A DNA stretch of 64,000 nucleotides from Streptomyces musisoli (GCF_016741855.1 NZ_JAERRH010000013.1:124001-188000); one strand, 5' to 3'. Positions 34,065 through 43,539 are shown, counted from the stretch's first letter. A program made the numbers and translations. Notes: generated from the sequence alone by a model not told the origin.

Positions 34065-34355
34065 GCTCTTCCGCTCGGACCAGGCCGGATCAGGGAGCGG
34101 GGTCTGGTGAGGGGGGCACCTTCCGCTCGAGCGGTGCCGGGAGTGGGGGAGCGGTGCCGGGGCCAGAGGGCCCGGCATGATCCGGACGAGAGGCCCTGGC
34201 TCGCGGACCGGGAACGCGTCCGCGCCTGCGGCGGACGATCGGCGACGAGAGGTGCAGGATGGTGTCGTGGCACTCGCTCCGGGAACCCGCGTGCGGGACA
34301 CCGCGGGGGCCGTGCCCGGTTGCGGGCCGCCGGTGCGGGAGAGGAGGCGGTGACG

Positions 34356-34958
34356 ATGACACGGACACCTCCCACGACGGTCACCCGGGTGCGGCTGTGG
34401 CGGTGGCGGCGCAACCCGCTCAGGCGGCACAGCGATGTCGTCGAGGCGTGGATCGTCCTCGCCGGCTGGGTGCTGGCCCTGGTCGCCGGGGTCGTCGCGG
34501 GCCTGGTGGCGGTCCAGACCTCCGAGTCGGCGTTCGCGGCGCGGCAGGCCCGGGTGCACCCCGTGTCCGCCGTGCTCACCGACGGCGCGGCGCGGACCCC
34601 GGCCACCGGCGGCGGCTACGACGACGGCCGGGTGTGGGCCGCCGTGCGGTGGACGGACAGGGACGGCTCGGTGCACACCGACCGGGCCAAGGTCTTCCCG
34701 GGCGCCCCGGCCGGAAGCCGGGTGACGGTGTGGACGAACCAGACGCACCGGGTCGTGCCCGCCCCCGTCACCGGCACGGCGGCCGATCTCCAGTCGGCCC
34801 TCACCGGCGCCCTCGTCGCCCCGGCGGCCGGCGCGCTGGTCTGGGGCGCGGGATGGCTGGTCCGCAACCGGCTCATCCGGCGGCGCATGGCCGAGTGGGA
34901 CGCGGAGTGGAAGCAGATCGGCCCCCGCTGGGGGAACTTCAGCGGAGGCAGGGGCTGA
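34356..34958 (+). CDS. Rv1733c-like two-helix membrane protein
   Basis: The 200-residue protein has a basic N-terminus with WRWRRNPLRRHSDVVEAWI (residues 16-34), a first membrane helix at about 30-52, an extracytoplasmic domain with VWAAVRWTDRDGSVHTDR and SRVTVWTNQTHRV, and a second helix at about 145-165. This matches the Rv1733c family of actinobacterial membrane proteins, of unknown function and often dormancy-linked. ATG 34356 is preceded by GAGGAGG at 34341-34347. The upstream 290 bases contain no gene. Confidence 0.75.
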   Translation: MTRTPPTTVTRVRLWRWRRNPLRRHSDVVEAWIVLAGWVLALVAGVVAGLVAVQTSESAFAARQARVHPVSAVLTDGAARTPATGGGYDDGRVWAAVRWTDRDGSVHTDRAKVFPGAPAGSRVTVWTNQTHRVVPAPVTGTAADLQSALTGALVAPAAGALVWGAGWLVRNRLIRRRMAEWDAEWKQIGPRWGNFSGGRG

Positions 34959-35207
34959 CCACGGGCGACGCGACGTGACGGGCACCGCTTCGGCGGCGCC
35001 GGTTCCCGGTGACCCCTCCGCGACCTCCACGGCGCAGTCGGGGGCGCACCGATCCGTCGCCGTGCGGCGCCCTGCCACCGGCCGGGACGGCGCGCTCCGC
35101 GCGGCCCGGCCGGTGTCCTCCACCAGGCCCGGTTGATGCGCCCCGGCCGGACAGGCAGAACCGCCGGCCGGGGGCTTGAGGTCGCCTCGCGGGGTTACCC
35201 GGCAGGT

Positions 35208-36275
35208 ATGGCGAAGCTGCACGTACCACTGCGACACCACCACCGGCAGGCCGCCGACGACACCAAGGCGCCGCCGATTCCCGCGCCCGAGGAGGCCGGT
35301 CCCGGCGAGGAGGTCGAGCGGCGGGCGCCGGACACCCCGGTGAAGCTGCCCCGGCAGGCCTGGGCCGCGGTCTTCAGGGGCGCGCTGCGCGAGTTCCGGG
35401 ACGACGAGCTGACCGACCGGGCCGCGGCACTCACCTACTACGCCGTCCTGGCCCTGTTCCCGGCCCTGCTGGTGCTGGTCTCCCTGCTGGCCGTCGCCGG
35501 CCGGTCGGTCACCGACCGAGTGCTGGCCAACCTGCGCAACCTGGCCCCCGGCCCCGTCCGGGACATCGTCACCCGGGCCGTGGAACAGCTCCAGGGCACC
35601 GCCGGGACCGGATCGATCGTGGCCCTGGTCGGCATCGTGCTGGCCCTGTGGTCGGCGTCCGGCTACGTGGCCGCCTTCATCCGCGCCGCCAACGCCGTCT
35701 ACGACATGCCCGAGGGCCGCCCCGTGTGGAAGATCCTGCCGGTGCGCGTCGGCGTCACGGTCGCTCTGATGGTCCTGGCCGTGGCCAGCTCGTTGATCGT
35801 GGTCTTCTCCGGCGGCCTGGCCCGGCGTGCCGGGCAGGCCATCGGCGCCGGGGACACGGCGGTGACGGTGTGGTCGATCGCGAAGTGGCCGGTACTGGTC
35901 CTGCTCGTCACCGTGATGATCGCGATCCTGTACTGGGCGACCCCCAACGCCAAGGTCAAGGGCTTCCGATGGATCACCCCCGGCAGTGTCCTCGCCCTGC
36001 TGATCTGGATGGCCGCCTCCGCCGGGTTCGCCTTCTACGTCGCCAACTTCTCCTCCTACAACAAGACTTACGGCACCATGGCCGGAGTCATCGTCTTCCT
36101 GGTGTGGCTCTGGATCACCAACCTGGCCATCCTGCTGGGCCTGGAGTTCGACGCGGAGACCGTACGGCAGCGGGCCATCGCCGGCGGCCACCCGCCCACG
36201 GCCGAGCCCTACACCCAGCCGCGCGACACCAAGAAGTGGAACGAGGAGGACGTGCGCCGCCTGGACGGAACCTGA
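35208..36275 (+). CDS. YihY/BrkB family membrane protein
   Basis: The 355-residue protein has a hydrophilic N-terminal tail and six membrane helices between about 70 and 320. The family-defining text is LTDRAAALTYYAVLALFPAL near residue 67 and YNKTYGTMAGVIVFLVWLW near 285. YihY proteins are integral membrane proteins found in most bacteria; earlier claims that they are RNase BN were withdrawn, and their function remains unclear. The start at 35208 gives the normal length. It converges with the SDR gene, from which it is separated by a hairpin. Confidence 0.9.
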   Translation: MAKLHVPLRHHHRQAADDTKAPPIPAPEEAGPGEEVERRAPDTPVKLPRQAWAAVFRGALREFRDDELTDRAAALTYYAVLALFPALLVLVSLLAVAGRSVTDRVLANLRNLAPGPVRDIVTRAVEQLQGTAGTGSIVALVGIVLALWSASGYVAAFIRAANAVYDMPEGRPVWKILPVRVGVTVALMVLAVASSLIVVFSGGLARRAGQAIGAGDTAVTVWSIAKWPVLVLLVTVMIAILYWATPNAKVKGFRWITPGSVLALLIWMAASAGFAFYVANFSSYNKTYGTMAGVIVFLVWLWITNLAILLGLEFDAETVRQRAIAGGHPPTAEPYTQPRDTKKWNEEDVRRLDGT

Positions 36276-36301
36276 CGGGCACGCCCTCCACGCCCGTCAG
36301 G
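36271..36301. terminator. Hairpin between converging YihY and SDR genes
   Basis: Perfect 10-bp arms CCTGACGGGC (36271-36280) and GCCCGTCAGG (36292-36301) flank an 11-base loop. The left arm includes the YihY stop and the right arm the SDR stop region. Confidence 0.8.
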
Positions 36302-37046
36302 CCGCGTAGCCGCCGTCCACCGAGAACTCGGCACCCGTCACGTACTCGGCCTCCGGCCCCGCGAGGAACGTCACCATGGACGCCACCTCGTCGGCCGTCC
36401 CGAAGCGGCCCAGCGAGGTCATGGCCGCCTGGCCGTCCGCGTACGGGCCGTCCGCCGGGTTCATGTCGGTGTCGGTCGGGCCCGGATGCACCACGTTCGC
36501 CGTGATACCGCGCTCCGCCAGCTCCCGGGCCAGTGCCTTCGTCAGGCCGACCACGGCCGACTTGCTCATCGCGTACAGCGTGGCCCCGGGCCCCGGCACC
36601 CGCGCGGTGACGCAGCTGCCGATGGTGATGATCCGCCCGCCGTCCGCCATGAGGGCGGCGGCGGACCGGGCGGCCAGGAACGCGCCGCGCACATTGACGG
36701 CGAGGACCTGGTCGACGTCGGCGGTGGACAGGCTGTCCAGCGGGGCCATCAGACCGACGGCCGCGTTGTTCACCAGCACGTCCAGTCCGCCCAGTTCCTC
36801 GGCCGCCAGGCGCACCGCGTCCGCCGCCTCGGCCGCGTCCGCGGAGTCCGCGCGCAGGGCGACGGCTCGCCGCCCCAGCGCCTCGATGTCCCGTGCGACG
36901 GCCTCGGCCGCGTCCTTGCCGTTCACATAGGTCAGGGCCACGTCCGCGCCCTCCTGGGCCAGGCGCCGTGCCGTCGCCGCGCCGATACCCCGGCTGCCGC
37001 CGGTGACCAGTACCTTCTTGCCGTTCAGGTTCACTCGTGAAGTCAT
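36297..37046 (-). CDS. Short-chain dehydrogenase/reductase
   Basis: The 249-residue classical SDR has the cofactor motif TGGSRGIG at residues 15-22, the structural NNAA motif near 93, a catalytic Ser (ITIGSCVT) near 142 and the YAMSK pair near 157. It ends with TGAEFSVDGGYAA, typical of 3-oxoacyl-ACP-reductase-like (FabG-like) SDRs. Preference for NADPH is suggested by the Arg in TGGSRG. The substrate is unknown. ATG 37046 is used; eleven upstream residues lack conservation. Confidence 0.88.
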   Translation of the reverse strand: MTSRVNLNGKKVLVTGGSRGIGAATARRLAQEGADVALTYVNGKDAAEAVARDIEALGRRAVALRADSADAAEAADAVRLAAEELGGLDVLVNNAAVGLMAPLDSLSTADVDQVLAVNVRGAFLAARSAAALMADGGRIITIGSCVTARVPGPGATLYAMSKSAVVGLTKALARELAERGITANVVHPGPTDTDMNPADGPYADGQAAMTSLGRFGTADEVASMVTFLAGPEAEYVTGAEFSVDGGYAA

Positions 37047-37168
37047 GACCTCATTCCACCGGGCACGCCCGGGAAGCACCGGCGGGGATCGGACGTCGAC
37101 CTCGGCGGGCCGGCACGCGCCCGGCCACGGACGTCGATCTCGGCGGCCGTGGCGGGGCGGTCGCGCGC

Positions 37169-37828
37169 TCAGCCCCGCGGGATCCCGCCCGGACTGATCA
37201 GGCCGGTCTCATAGGCGAGGATCGTGGCCTGGACCCGGTCGCGCAGTCCCAGCTTGGACAGCAGGGCGTTCACATGGCTCTTCACCGTGCCCGTGGTGAC
37301 GCCGAGTTCGGCCCCGATCTCGGCGTTGGACAGACCGGTGGCGATCTTCAGCAGGACTTCCCGTTCCCGCTGGGTGAGCCGGCCGAGGAGCCCGCCGGCG
37401 GCGGTCGGGGGCGGGGCACCACGTGCGAACGTGTCGATGAGGCGGCGGGTCACGGCGGGTGCCAGGATGCCGTCGCCGGCCGCGACGACCCTGATGGCCG
37501 ACAGCAGTTCCTCGGGCCGGGCGTCCTTCAGCAGGAACCCGGAGGCCCCGGCGCGCAGTGCCTCGTAGACGTACTCGTCCAGGTCGAACGTGGTGAGCAC
37601 CAGCACCCGGGGCCCGTCGGCCGGCGCGGTGACCAGACGGGTCGCGGTGAGCCCGTCCATGCCCGGCATCCGGATGTCCATCAGGACGACGTCGGCATTC
37701 TCCGCCGAAGCGAGCGACACCGCCGTCGCTCCGTCACCGGCCTCCGCCACCACGGTCAGATCGGGTTCGGCGTCCACGATGGCGACGAACCCGGCCCGGA
37801 CCACGGCCTGGTCGTCGACGACGATCAC
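37169..37828 (-). CDS. NarL/LuxR-type response regulator
   Basis: The 219-residue protein has a receiver domain with the acidic pair IVVDDQ at residues 3-7 and the phosphoacceptor in ADVVLMDIRMPGMDG near residue 51, followed by a LuxR-type HTH (LTQREREVLLKIATGLSNAE then GVTTGTVKSHVNALLSKLG). I place the start at GTG 37828 because it overlaps the kinase stop as GTGA; a longer reading from 37915 would overlap the kinase gene extensively. The two form a two-component pair. The DNA targets are unknown. Confidence 0.9.
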   Translation of the reverse strand: MIVVDDQAVVRAGFVAIVDAEPDLTVVAEAGDGATAVSLASAENADVVLMDIRMPGMDGLTATRLVTAPADGPRVLVLTTFDLDEYVYEALRAGASGFLLKDARPEELLSAIRVVAAGDGILAPAVTRRLIDTFARGAPPPTAAGGLLGRLTQREREVLLKIATGLSNAEIGAELGVTTGTVKSHVNALLSKLGLRDRVQATILAYETGLISPGGIPRG

Positions 37829-40176
37829 GCGTATGGCGACGGGGACACCTCCTGGGCAGGGGCCGGAACGACTCCGGCCGGCAACGACACCCGTAGGGTA
37901 CCGGCCGGTTCGCACACCATCCGGCCCTCGCCCGCGGCGACCTGCACACGAAGACGCTCGGCGACCGGGCCGGCGACCGCGAGTCGTACCCCGGTCACCG
38001 TGATGCGCAGGGTGCCGCGGCGCCGCCGCAGGGTCACCCGCGCCGGTCCGGGGTCACCCGCGCCGAGCGCCGCCTCGACGATCCGGTACACCGACACCTG
38101 CACCGACGGCGGCAGTTTCCGGGCCGCCTCCGGCAGACCCCGCAGCCGTACGTCACGGCCCGCGGAACGCAGCCCCTGGCACAGTGCGTCGAGGTCGGCG
38201 GCGGACGGCGACGGTGAGAGCGGCCCGCCGGGCCCGTCGTCCCCGGCGTCGCCGAGGCCGTGCAGCATCTCCCGCATCGCGGCCAGCGCCTCCCTGGCCG
38301 TGCCGGCCACCTCCTCCAGGTCCCCGCGCCGGGCCGCGCCGACGAGCGCCCGCGTGTGCGCCAGCACGGCCTCGCGCAACGCCCCGGCCAGCCGCTGCCG
38401 TTCGGCCTGCGCGGCCCGGTCCGCCTGCCACATCGAGCTGGCGAACGCGAAGTCGTCGAACGCCACGGCCCGCAGCCTGCGACGCCGTACGAGCAGACCG
38501 GCGCCCCACACGGCGGCGAACACCGGGGCCAGCACGACGTACAGGACGAACGCCATCAGCACGGCCAGGCCCGGGCTCACCGGCTCGCCGCCCGTCATGC
38601 CGTCGGCCCACGACACCGCCGTGACGGCCCCGCCGGCCCCGAGTGTCGCGGCGACCGGGGCGGGCCAGGTGCGGGCCGCCCCCTGCCCGTAGGCGGCGAC
38701 CGCGTACACGGCCAGCGTCTCGACGAGGGTCCCGGCCACGAGGAACTGGGCGACCTGAGACGGCAGCGGCACCACGACGACGGCCGGCGGCCCCAGCCAG
38801 GCCGTCGCGAGCACGGCGACGAACCCGGCCCAGGGCGCTCGCCTGCGCCACAGCAGGGGCAGCGCGTGCAGCACCAGCAGCCCGCAGACGACCAGGAGGG
38901 CCGGCAGGACGGCGCGACGGGCGGCCGCCGCCCAGTCCTCCGACAGGCCCAGCGCGCAGGACACCGGCAGGACCATCGCGGCCAGCGCCAGAGCCGGGTC
39001 GGCGAACCGCTGCTCCCGCAGGACGTCACGCCGCCAGCCGTCCTCGTACGGCCGCCGCGGCGCCGCGCCGTCGGGCAGGGTGGCGTGGACCCGCCAGCCG
39101 CCCTCCCGCGTGGGACCGGCGGTCAGTTCGCCGCCCACCGAGGCGGCCCGCTCCCGCATCCCGGAGATCCCGCGCCCCGCGCCGAGGCTCCCGGCACCCT
39201 GCGGCGCGGTGCGCGGCGGCGCGTTCTCCACGGTCAGTTCGAGCCGGCCGTCCGCCCGCCGCACGAGCACCCGGGCGGCGGCGCCGGGCGCGTACCGCAG
39301 CGCGTTGGTGAGGGCCTCGCGGACGATGCCGTGGACCGCCTCGGCCGCCGGACCGGCCAGATCGTCGGGAATCCGGGCGGTCACCGGACGGCCCAGCCGG
39401 CCGAATCCCGCGACCAGCTCCTCGATCCGTCCGCTCATCGGCCGGTGGTCCGGGCGGTCGGCGTCCCGCAGCAGCCCCACGAGCCGTTGCAGCGCGGTGA
39501 GGGTCTCGGTGCCGGTGCGCTCCGCGAACGACAGCGCCTCGGCGGCCAGTTCGGGTCTGCCGTCCCGGAGCCTGCGCGCGGCATCGACGGTCACCACGAC
39601 CGAGGTGAGGTGATGGGCACTCACATCGTGCAGTTCCCGGGCCAGACGCCGGCGCTCGTGGTCGCCCGCCAGCCGGCGTGCGTGCTCCGCCCCGGCCAGC
39701 CGCAGGGTGGCGGTCATCCGGCCGGCGAGCAACCGGCGCCGTGCCTCGCCGAGTCCCGCGCACACCAGGTACACGCCCAGGGAGATGGCCATGTCGGACA
39801 GCAGCGCGGCCCGCGGACCCTCCTGCACGGCGGCCATCACCCACTCGACGCCCACGACGGCGGCCACGGCCCGCACCGTCACCGGCACGGGGCAGCGGAC
39901 GGCGACGGAGTACAGGGCGATCAGCGGGCCGATCCCCAGATAGCCGTCCGGCGAGGCGAGCGTGCCGAGGACCACGGCCCCCAGGGTGCAGGCGAGGGCC
40001 CGCAGGGGAGCGGTGCGTCGCCACCCCAGCGCGGCGGTCTCCAGGGCCAGCGCGCACAGGGCGCCGGCGAGCGCGGGCGCGCCCGGGGTGTCGTCCAGGC
40101 CCGCCCCCGTCATCAGCAGGATGACCTGCCCGGCGGCCAGCAGCAGGGGCAGAAGCCAGTTGCGTGTCGTCTCCAT
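37825..40176 (-). CDS. Sensor histidine kinase fused to a degenerate second kinase
   Basis: The 783-residue protein starts at ATG 40176. Residues 1-150 contain several membrane helices. The first kinase half has HisKA_3 (RRLARELHDVSAHHLTSV, phosphoacceptor His183), an N-box (HGIVREALTNALRYAP) and a G-box (GAGRGISGMRERA). A second membrane block follows at about 410-570, and then a second kinase-like half in which the His is lost (LAGALREAVLAHTRALVG) and the ATPase domain lacks the N-box asparagine. The second half therefore looks like a pseudokinase. The response regulator gene overlaps its stop. An upstream in-frame extension to 40671 is repeat-derived and not coding. Confidence 0.82.
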   Translation of the reverse strand: METTRNWLLPLLLAAGQVILLMTGAGLDDTPGAPALAGALCALALETAALGWRRTAPLRALACTLGAVVLGTLASPDGYLGIGPLIALYSVAVRCPVPVTVRAVAAVVGVEWVMAAVQEGPRAALLSDMAISLGVYLVCAGLGEARRRLLAGRMTATLRLAGAEHARRLAGDHERRRLARELHDVSAHHLTSVVVTVDAARRLRDGRPELAAEALSFAERTGTETLTALQRLVGLLRDADRPDHRPMSGRIEELVAGFGRLGRPVTARIPDDLAGPAAEAVHGIVREALTNALRYAPGAAARVLVRRADGRLELTVENAPPRTAPQGAGSLGAGRGISGMRERAASVGGELTAGPTREGGWRVHATLPDGAAPRRPYEDGWRRDVLREQRFADPALALAAMVLPVSCALGLSEDWAAAARRAVLPALLVVCGLLVLHALPLLWRRRAPWAGFVAVLATAWLGPPAVVVVPLPSQVAQFLVAGTLVETLAVYAVAAYGQGAARTWPAPVAATLGAGGAVTAVSWADGMTGGEPVSPGLAVLMAFVLYVVLAPVFAAVWGAGLLVRRRRLRAVAFDDFAFASSMWQADRAAQAERQRLAGALREAVLAHTRALVGAARRGDLEEVAGTAREALAAMREMLHGLGDAGDDGPGGPLSPSPSAADLDALCQGLRSAGRDVRLRGLPEAARKLPPSVQVSVYRIVEAALGAGDPGPARVTLRRRRGTLRITVTGVRLAVAGPVAERLRVQVAAGEGRMVCEPAGTLRVSLPAGVVPAPAQEVSPSPYA

Positions 40177-40199
40177 GTCGCCGACGAGCGTAGAGGCCG

Positions 40200-40540
40200 G
40201 ACGCGCGGCAGACACCGGACCGGAGGCGGAGGCCCGTCCCCAACCAGAGATAGAGACACCGACCAGGGGTGGAGACGAGGTGGAGACACCGGCCGGGGTG
40301 GAGACACCAGCCACAGGCGTAGGCACAGGCCGCGGGCAGCGGCAGCAGCCGGGAACACACACCGGCCATGGCCCGGGGCACCGGCCAGGTGTGCAGACAC
40401 CGGCCCCGGTCCGGGGCACCGGCCATGGGCGTGGAACACCGACCACGTGCAGCGGCGACAGCCAGGGGCGCGGACACCGGCCGCCGGGCAGCGGCACCCA
40501 CCGGCGGCGATGCCACCAACCAGAGATAGAGGCACCGGTC
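40200..40540. repeat. Degenerate GACACCGGCC-rich repeat region upstream of the kinase
   Basis: Between 40200 and 40540 the motifs GACACCGGCC, GGCACCGGCC and CACCGACCA recur at irregular spacing, with long stretches close to period 24-30. A longer block, CAACCAGAGATAGAG, occurs both at about 40241 and about 40518, near the two ends of the region. The region stays open on both strands because of this composition and yields Pro/Thr/His-rich translations. I regard it as noncoding. Together with the start of the CPBP gene it fills the 413-base interval 40177-40589. Confidence 0.65.
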
Positions 40541-40589
40541 ATGCCGCAGGTCGATGGCGTACGCGGGGGTCTTTGGGCAGGCTGACGGC

Positions 40590-41825
40590 ATGACACAGCC
40601 CCAGCTCGCCGAGCAGCTCCCGTACCACCGCCTGGCCCGCCTCTCACCGCGATACGGATGGTGGCGCCCACTGGTCGGCACCCTGGTCCTGGCCGGGGCG
40701 TACCTGGTCACCCTGGTCGTCCTCATGGTCCTCTTCGCCGCCCTGGGTTCCGGCATGGGTTACCGCGAGGACGCCGACGGCTGGCCGGAGTTCGGACCCG
40801 TCCTCGGGACCGCCACGGACCTGCTCACGATCGCGGCGGGCATACCCGTCGTGCTGCTGACCGTGCGCTGGATCGGTGGACGCCGGGCCGGCACGGTCTC
40901 GTCCGTGACCGGACGGCTGAGATGGCGCTGGCTCATGCTGTGCGTACTGACCGCCGTACCGATCGTCGCTCTGTCGATGGGCGGCATGCTCCTGCTGCCC
41001 GCGGACGGCGGGGATCCGGAGAGTCAGTGGGCGGGATGGGCGGACTTCGGTCGGGCCCTCGCCATGCTGCTGGTGCTGGTGCCGTTTCAGGCGGCCGCCG
41101 AGGAGTACGTCTTCCGCGGCTGGCTGACACAGACCGCCGGGGCGTTCCTGCGCTCGCCGTGGGCCGCTCTCCTGCCCCAGGCCGTCCTGTTCGCCGCCGC
41201 CCACGGCTGGGGCACCCCCTGGGGCTTCGCCGACCTGGTGGTGTTCGGGGCGTGCGCGGGCTGGCTGACCTGGCGGACGGGCGGTCTGGAGGCGTCCATC
41301 GCCCTGCACACAGTCAACAACCTCTTCGCCTTCGGTGTCTCGGCCGCGGTCGTCGACGGGCTCGCGAGCGACGAGACCGCGGCCGACGCGAACTGGCAGG
41401 TGGTCGCGCTCGACGTGCTGAGCATCGCGCTGTACACGGTGGCCGTGGCCTGGTGGCTGCGCCGCCGCGGGACGGAGCGCACGGCCCCGGCCCCGCTGCC
41501 TCCCGCACAGCCGCCGGTGTTCGCCCCGGGGTACCCGTACGTCGGCGGTGTCCCGGTGCCCGCGCAGTGGGCGGGCCATCCGGCGGCCCCCGGCACCCCC
41601 GTGCCCTGGGCGGGCCGGCCGGGACAGGCGACGACCGTCGCCCCGCCGTGGACGGGCCGGCCCGGCGCGGCCACGACCGCACCGACGCCCTGGGCCGAGC
41701 AGCCGACGCCCGGCACGGACCTTTCGTCCGGCACGCATCTTTCGTCCGCGGCCGGATCTCCGCCTGCGGCCGGCCTTCCGTCCGCCTCTCGTCACGCCGG
41801 GGAGGACGGCACGGACCGTTCGTGA
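40590..41825 (+). CDS. CPBP family intramembrane metalloprotease
   Basis: The 411-residue protein has about eight membrane helices in residues 30-300 and the three CPBP (CAAX protease and bacteriocin-processing) motifs: EEYVFRGW (EExxxR) near residue 171, FAAAHG near 205, and the HTVNNLFAF histidine motif near 242. These residues bind the metal in Rce1-type proteases. The last 110 residues form a Pro/Gly-rich cytoplasmic tail with repeated PWAGRPG, PWTGRPG and PWAEQP blocks and a short HLSSA/DLSSG repeat. ATG 40590 has a weak ribosome binding site. The substrate is unknown. Confidence 0.88.
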   Translation: MTQPQLAEQLPYHRLARLSPRYGWWRPLVGTLVLAGAYLVTLVVLMVLFAALGSGMGYREDADGWPEFGPVLGTATDLLTIAAGIPVVLLTVRWIGGRRAGTVSSVTGRLRWRWLMLCVLTAVPIVALSMGGMLLLPADGGDPESQWAGWADFGRALAMLLVLVPFQAAAEEYVFRGWLTQTAGAFLRSPWAALLPQAVLFAAAHGWGTPWGFADLVVFGACAGWLTWRTGGLEASIALHTVNNLFAFGVSAAVVDGLASDETAADANWQVVALDVLSIALYTVAVAWWLRRRGTERTAPAPLPPAQPPVFAPGYPYVGGVPVPAQWAGHPAAPGTPVPWAGRPGQATTVAPPWTGRPGAATTAPTPWAEQPTPGTDLSSGTHLSSAAGSPPAAGLPSASRHAGEDGTDRS

Positions 41826-41859
41826 GCCGTGCGCGGCCGTGGCGAGTGGTGTCCGCCGG

Positions 41860-42393
41860 TCAGCCGAGGCGGGCGGCGATGGTCCGCGCGCACTCCAGGG
41901 ACTCGGTGCTGGTCGTGTCCACCTCCAGGTCGTACGACACCCCCTCGTGCACCAGGGCGGCCTGGGACGCCGCCATGCCCTCGGCCCGGTCTCCCCGGGC
42001 GATCTCACGTCCCGCGGCGACCGCCGGTTCACACCGGACGCCGACCCACAGCACGGCCAGCCCGTCCAGGGCGTCGCGCCACCGCTGCTGGGAGGCCGCT
42101 CCACCGAGGAACACATCGTCGACGACGACCTTGGCGCCCGCGCGGGCGGTCGCCGCGACGCCCCGCATCCAGGCCGCCTCCAGCGCGCGGAAACCGGATC
42201 CGACATGCACTCCGCCGTCCGCGGCGAACTCGATGCCGCCGTCCGGCCCGCGCAGCTTCGGCGGCAGCGCGTCGACGAGCGAGTCGATCCCGAACGCCAG
42301 CCACGGGTCCGGCAGTACGGCCTGGAGACAGCGCACGATGCCGGACTTCCCCGCGCTGGAGCCCCCGTTGAGAATGATCACCTGAGTCGTCAC
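41860..42393 (-). CDS. cpt: Chloramphenicol phosphotransferase-like kinase
   Basis: The 177-residue protein is nearly the same length as the 178-residue chloramphenicol 3-O-phosphotransferase of S. venezuelae and matches its recalled sequence closely: MIILNGGSSAGKSGIVR-like start with Walker A GGSSAGKS at residues 10-17, catalytic Asp37 (FGIDSLVDALP), a central VVVDDVFLGGAASQQRW and a C-terminal HEGVSYDLEVDTT. The enzyme phosphorylates the primary hydroxyl of chloramphenicol. No chloramphenicol biosynthesis genes are in the window, so here it is a lone resistance-type kinase or has another substrate. GTG 42393 is chosen because upstream residues are not conserved. Confidence 0.85.
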   Translation of the reverse strand: MTTQVIILNGGSSAGKSGIVRCLQAVLPDPWLAFGIDSLVDALPPKLRGPDGGIEFAADGGVHVGSGFRALEAAWMRGVAATARAGAKVVVDDVFLGGAASQQRWRDALDGLAVLWVGVRCEPAVAAGREIARGDRAEGMAASQAALVHEGVSYDLEVDTTSTESLECARTIAARLG

Positions 42394-42641
42394 CGTGCCA
42401 CGGTACGGAGCACCTCGGCCGCGGGGTAACACATTTCCCGCTCCCGCCCCGGCCCTGCGGCCGACACGCTCCCGCGCCGCGCGTCACCAGCGCCGCGCCG
42501 CGCGCCGGAGCGTGTCACGGAGCCGGGGATCCCGGCCCCGGCCCCGGCGCCGCCTATCCTCGGCCACGAGACACACATCAGCCACGAGACACACATCGGC
42601 CGGCCGGCCGCCGAACCGGCACCCCTCAGGAAGGCCACGTC

Positions 42642-43538
42642 ATGACCGACAAGCTCACCGTAAGCGTCCTGGGCACCGGCATCATGGGGGCCGCGATGGC
42701 CCGCAATCTGCTGCGCGCCGGACACACCGTCCGCGCCTGGAACCGCACCCGCGCCAAGGCCGAACCGCTCGCCGCCGACGGCGCGCACGTCGCCGGCAGC
42801 CCAGCCGAGGCCGTGGAGGGCGCCGATGTCGTCCTGACCATGCTCTACGACGGCCCGGCCGCGCTGGAGGTCATGCGCGAGGCCGCCCCCGCGCTGCGCT
42901 CCGGTGCCGCCTGGGTGCAGTCCACCACCGCCGGCATCGAGGGCATCGGTGACCTGGCCGCCTTCGCCCGCGAGCACGGCCTGGTCTTCTTCGACGCGCC
43001 GGTGCTGGGCACCCGTCAGCCGGCCGAGGACGGCCGGCTCCTCGTCCTCGCCGCGGGCCCGGCCGGGCACCGCGCCGCCGTGAGTCCGGTCTTCGACGCG
43101 GTCGGTGCCCGCACCGTGTGGACCGGCGACGACGGCGCGGCCGGTACCGCGACCCGGCTGAAGCTGGTCGCCAACAGCTGGGTCATCGCGGCCACGGCTG
43201 CGGTCGGCGAGGTGCTGGCCCTGGCGCAGGCGCTCGGCGTGGACCCGCAGGGTTTCTTCGACGCCATCGGCGGCGGCCCGCTCGACATGGGATACCTGCA
43301 TGCCAAGTCGGAACTCATCCTCGGCGACCGGCTCACCCCGCCCCAGTTTGCGGTGGCCACGGCCGTCAAGGACGCCCGTCTCATCGTCCGGGCGGGCGAA
43401 GAACACGGCGTCCGCCTCGACGTGGCCGCCGCGAGCGCGGAACGCCTGGAGCGGGCCGCCGCACAGGGGCACGCCGACGAGGACATGGCCGCCGCCTACT
43501 TCGCCAGCTTCGACGCCGACGGCCGGCCCTCCCGGTGA
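42642..43538 (+). CDS. 3-hydroxyisobutyrate dehydrogenase-like oxidoreductase
   Basis: The 298-residue protein starts with the NAD(P) motif VLGTGIMGAAMARNLLRAGH (residues 8-27) and has the substrate-loop signature DAPVLGTRQPAEDG near residue 124 and catalytic Lys in RLKLVANSWV near 179. These are hallmarks of beta-hydroxyacid dehydrogenases (HIBADH, GarR, imine reductase relatives). Arg after the Gly motif (NRTRAK) suggests NADP use. The substrate cannot be fixed. GGAAGG precedes the ATG. The gene converges with the quinone oxidoreductase gene, with a hairpin between them. Confidence 0.88.
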   Translation: MTDKLTVSVLGTGIMGAAMARNLLRAGHTVRAWNRTRAKAEPLAADGAHVAGSPAEAVEGADVVLTMLYDGPAALEVMREAAPALRSGAAWVQSTTAGIEGIGDLAAFAREHGLVFFDAPVLGTRQPAEDGRLLVLAAGPAGHRAAVSPVFDAVGARTVWTGDDGAAGTATRLKLVANSWVIAATAAVGEVLALAQALGVDPQGFFDAIGGGPLDMGYLHAKSELILGDRLTPPQFAVATAVKDARLIVRAGEEHGVRLDVAAASAERLERAAAQGHADEDMAAAYFASFDADGRPSR

Positions 43539-43539
43539 C

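Noticed and set aside
37829..37915. Earlier GTG start (37915) for the response regulator
   Set aside because: It would overlap the kinase gene by 90 bases, while GTG 37828 gives a GTGA overlap and a normal receiver start.
40177..40671. N-terminal extension of the sensor kinase to 40671
   Set aside because: Pro/Gly/Thr-rich sequence derived from a repeat region, without a ribosome binding site; the normal membrane start is ATG 40176.
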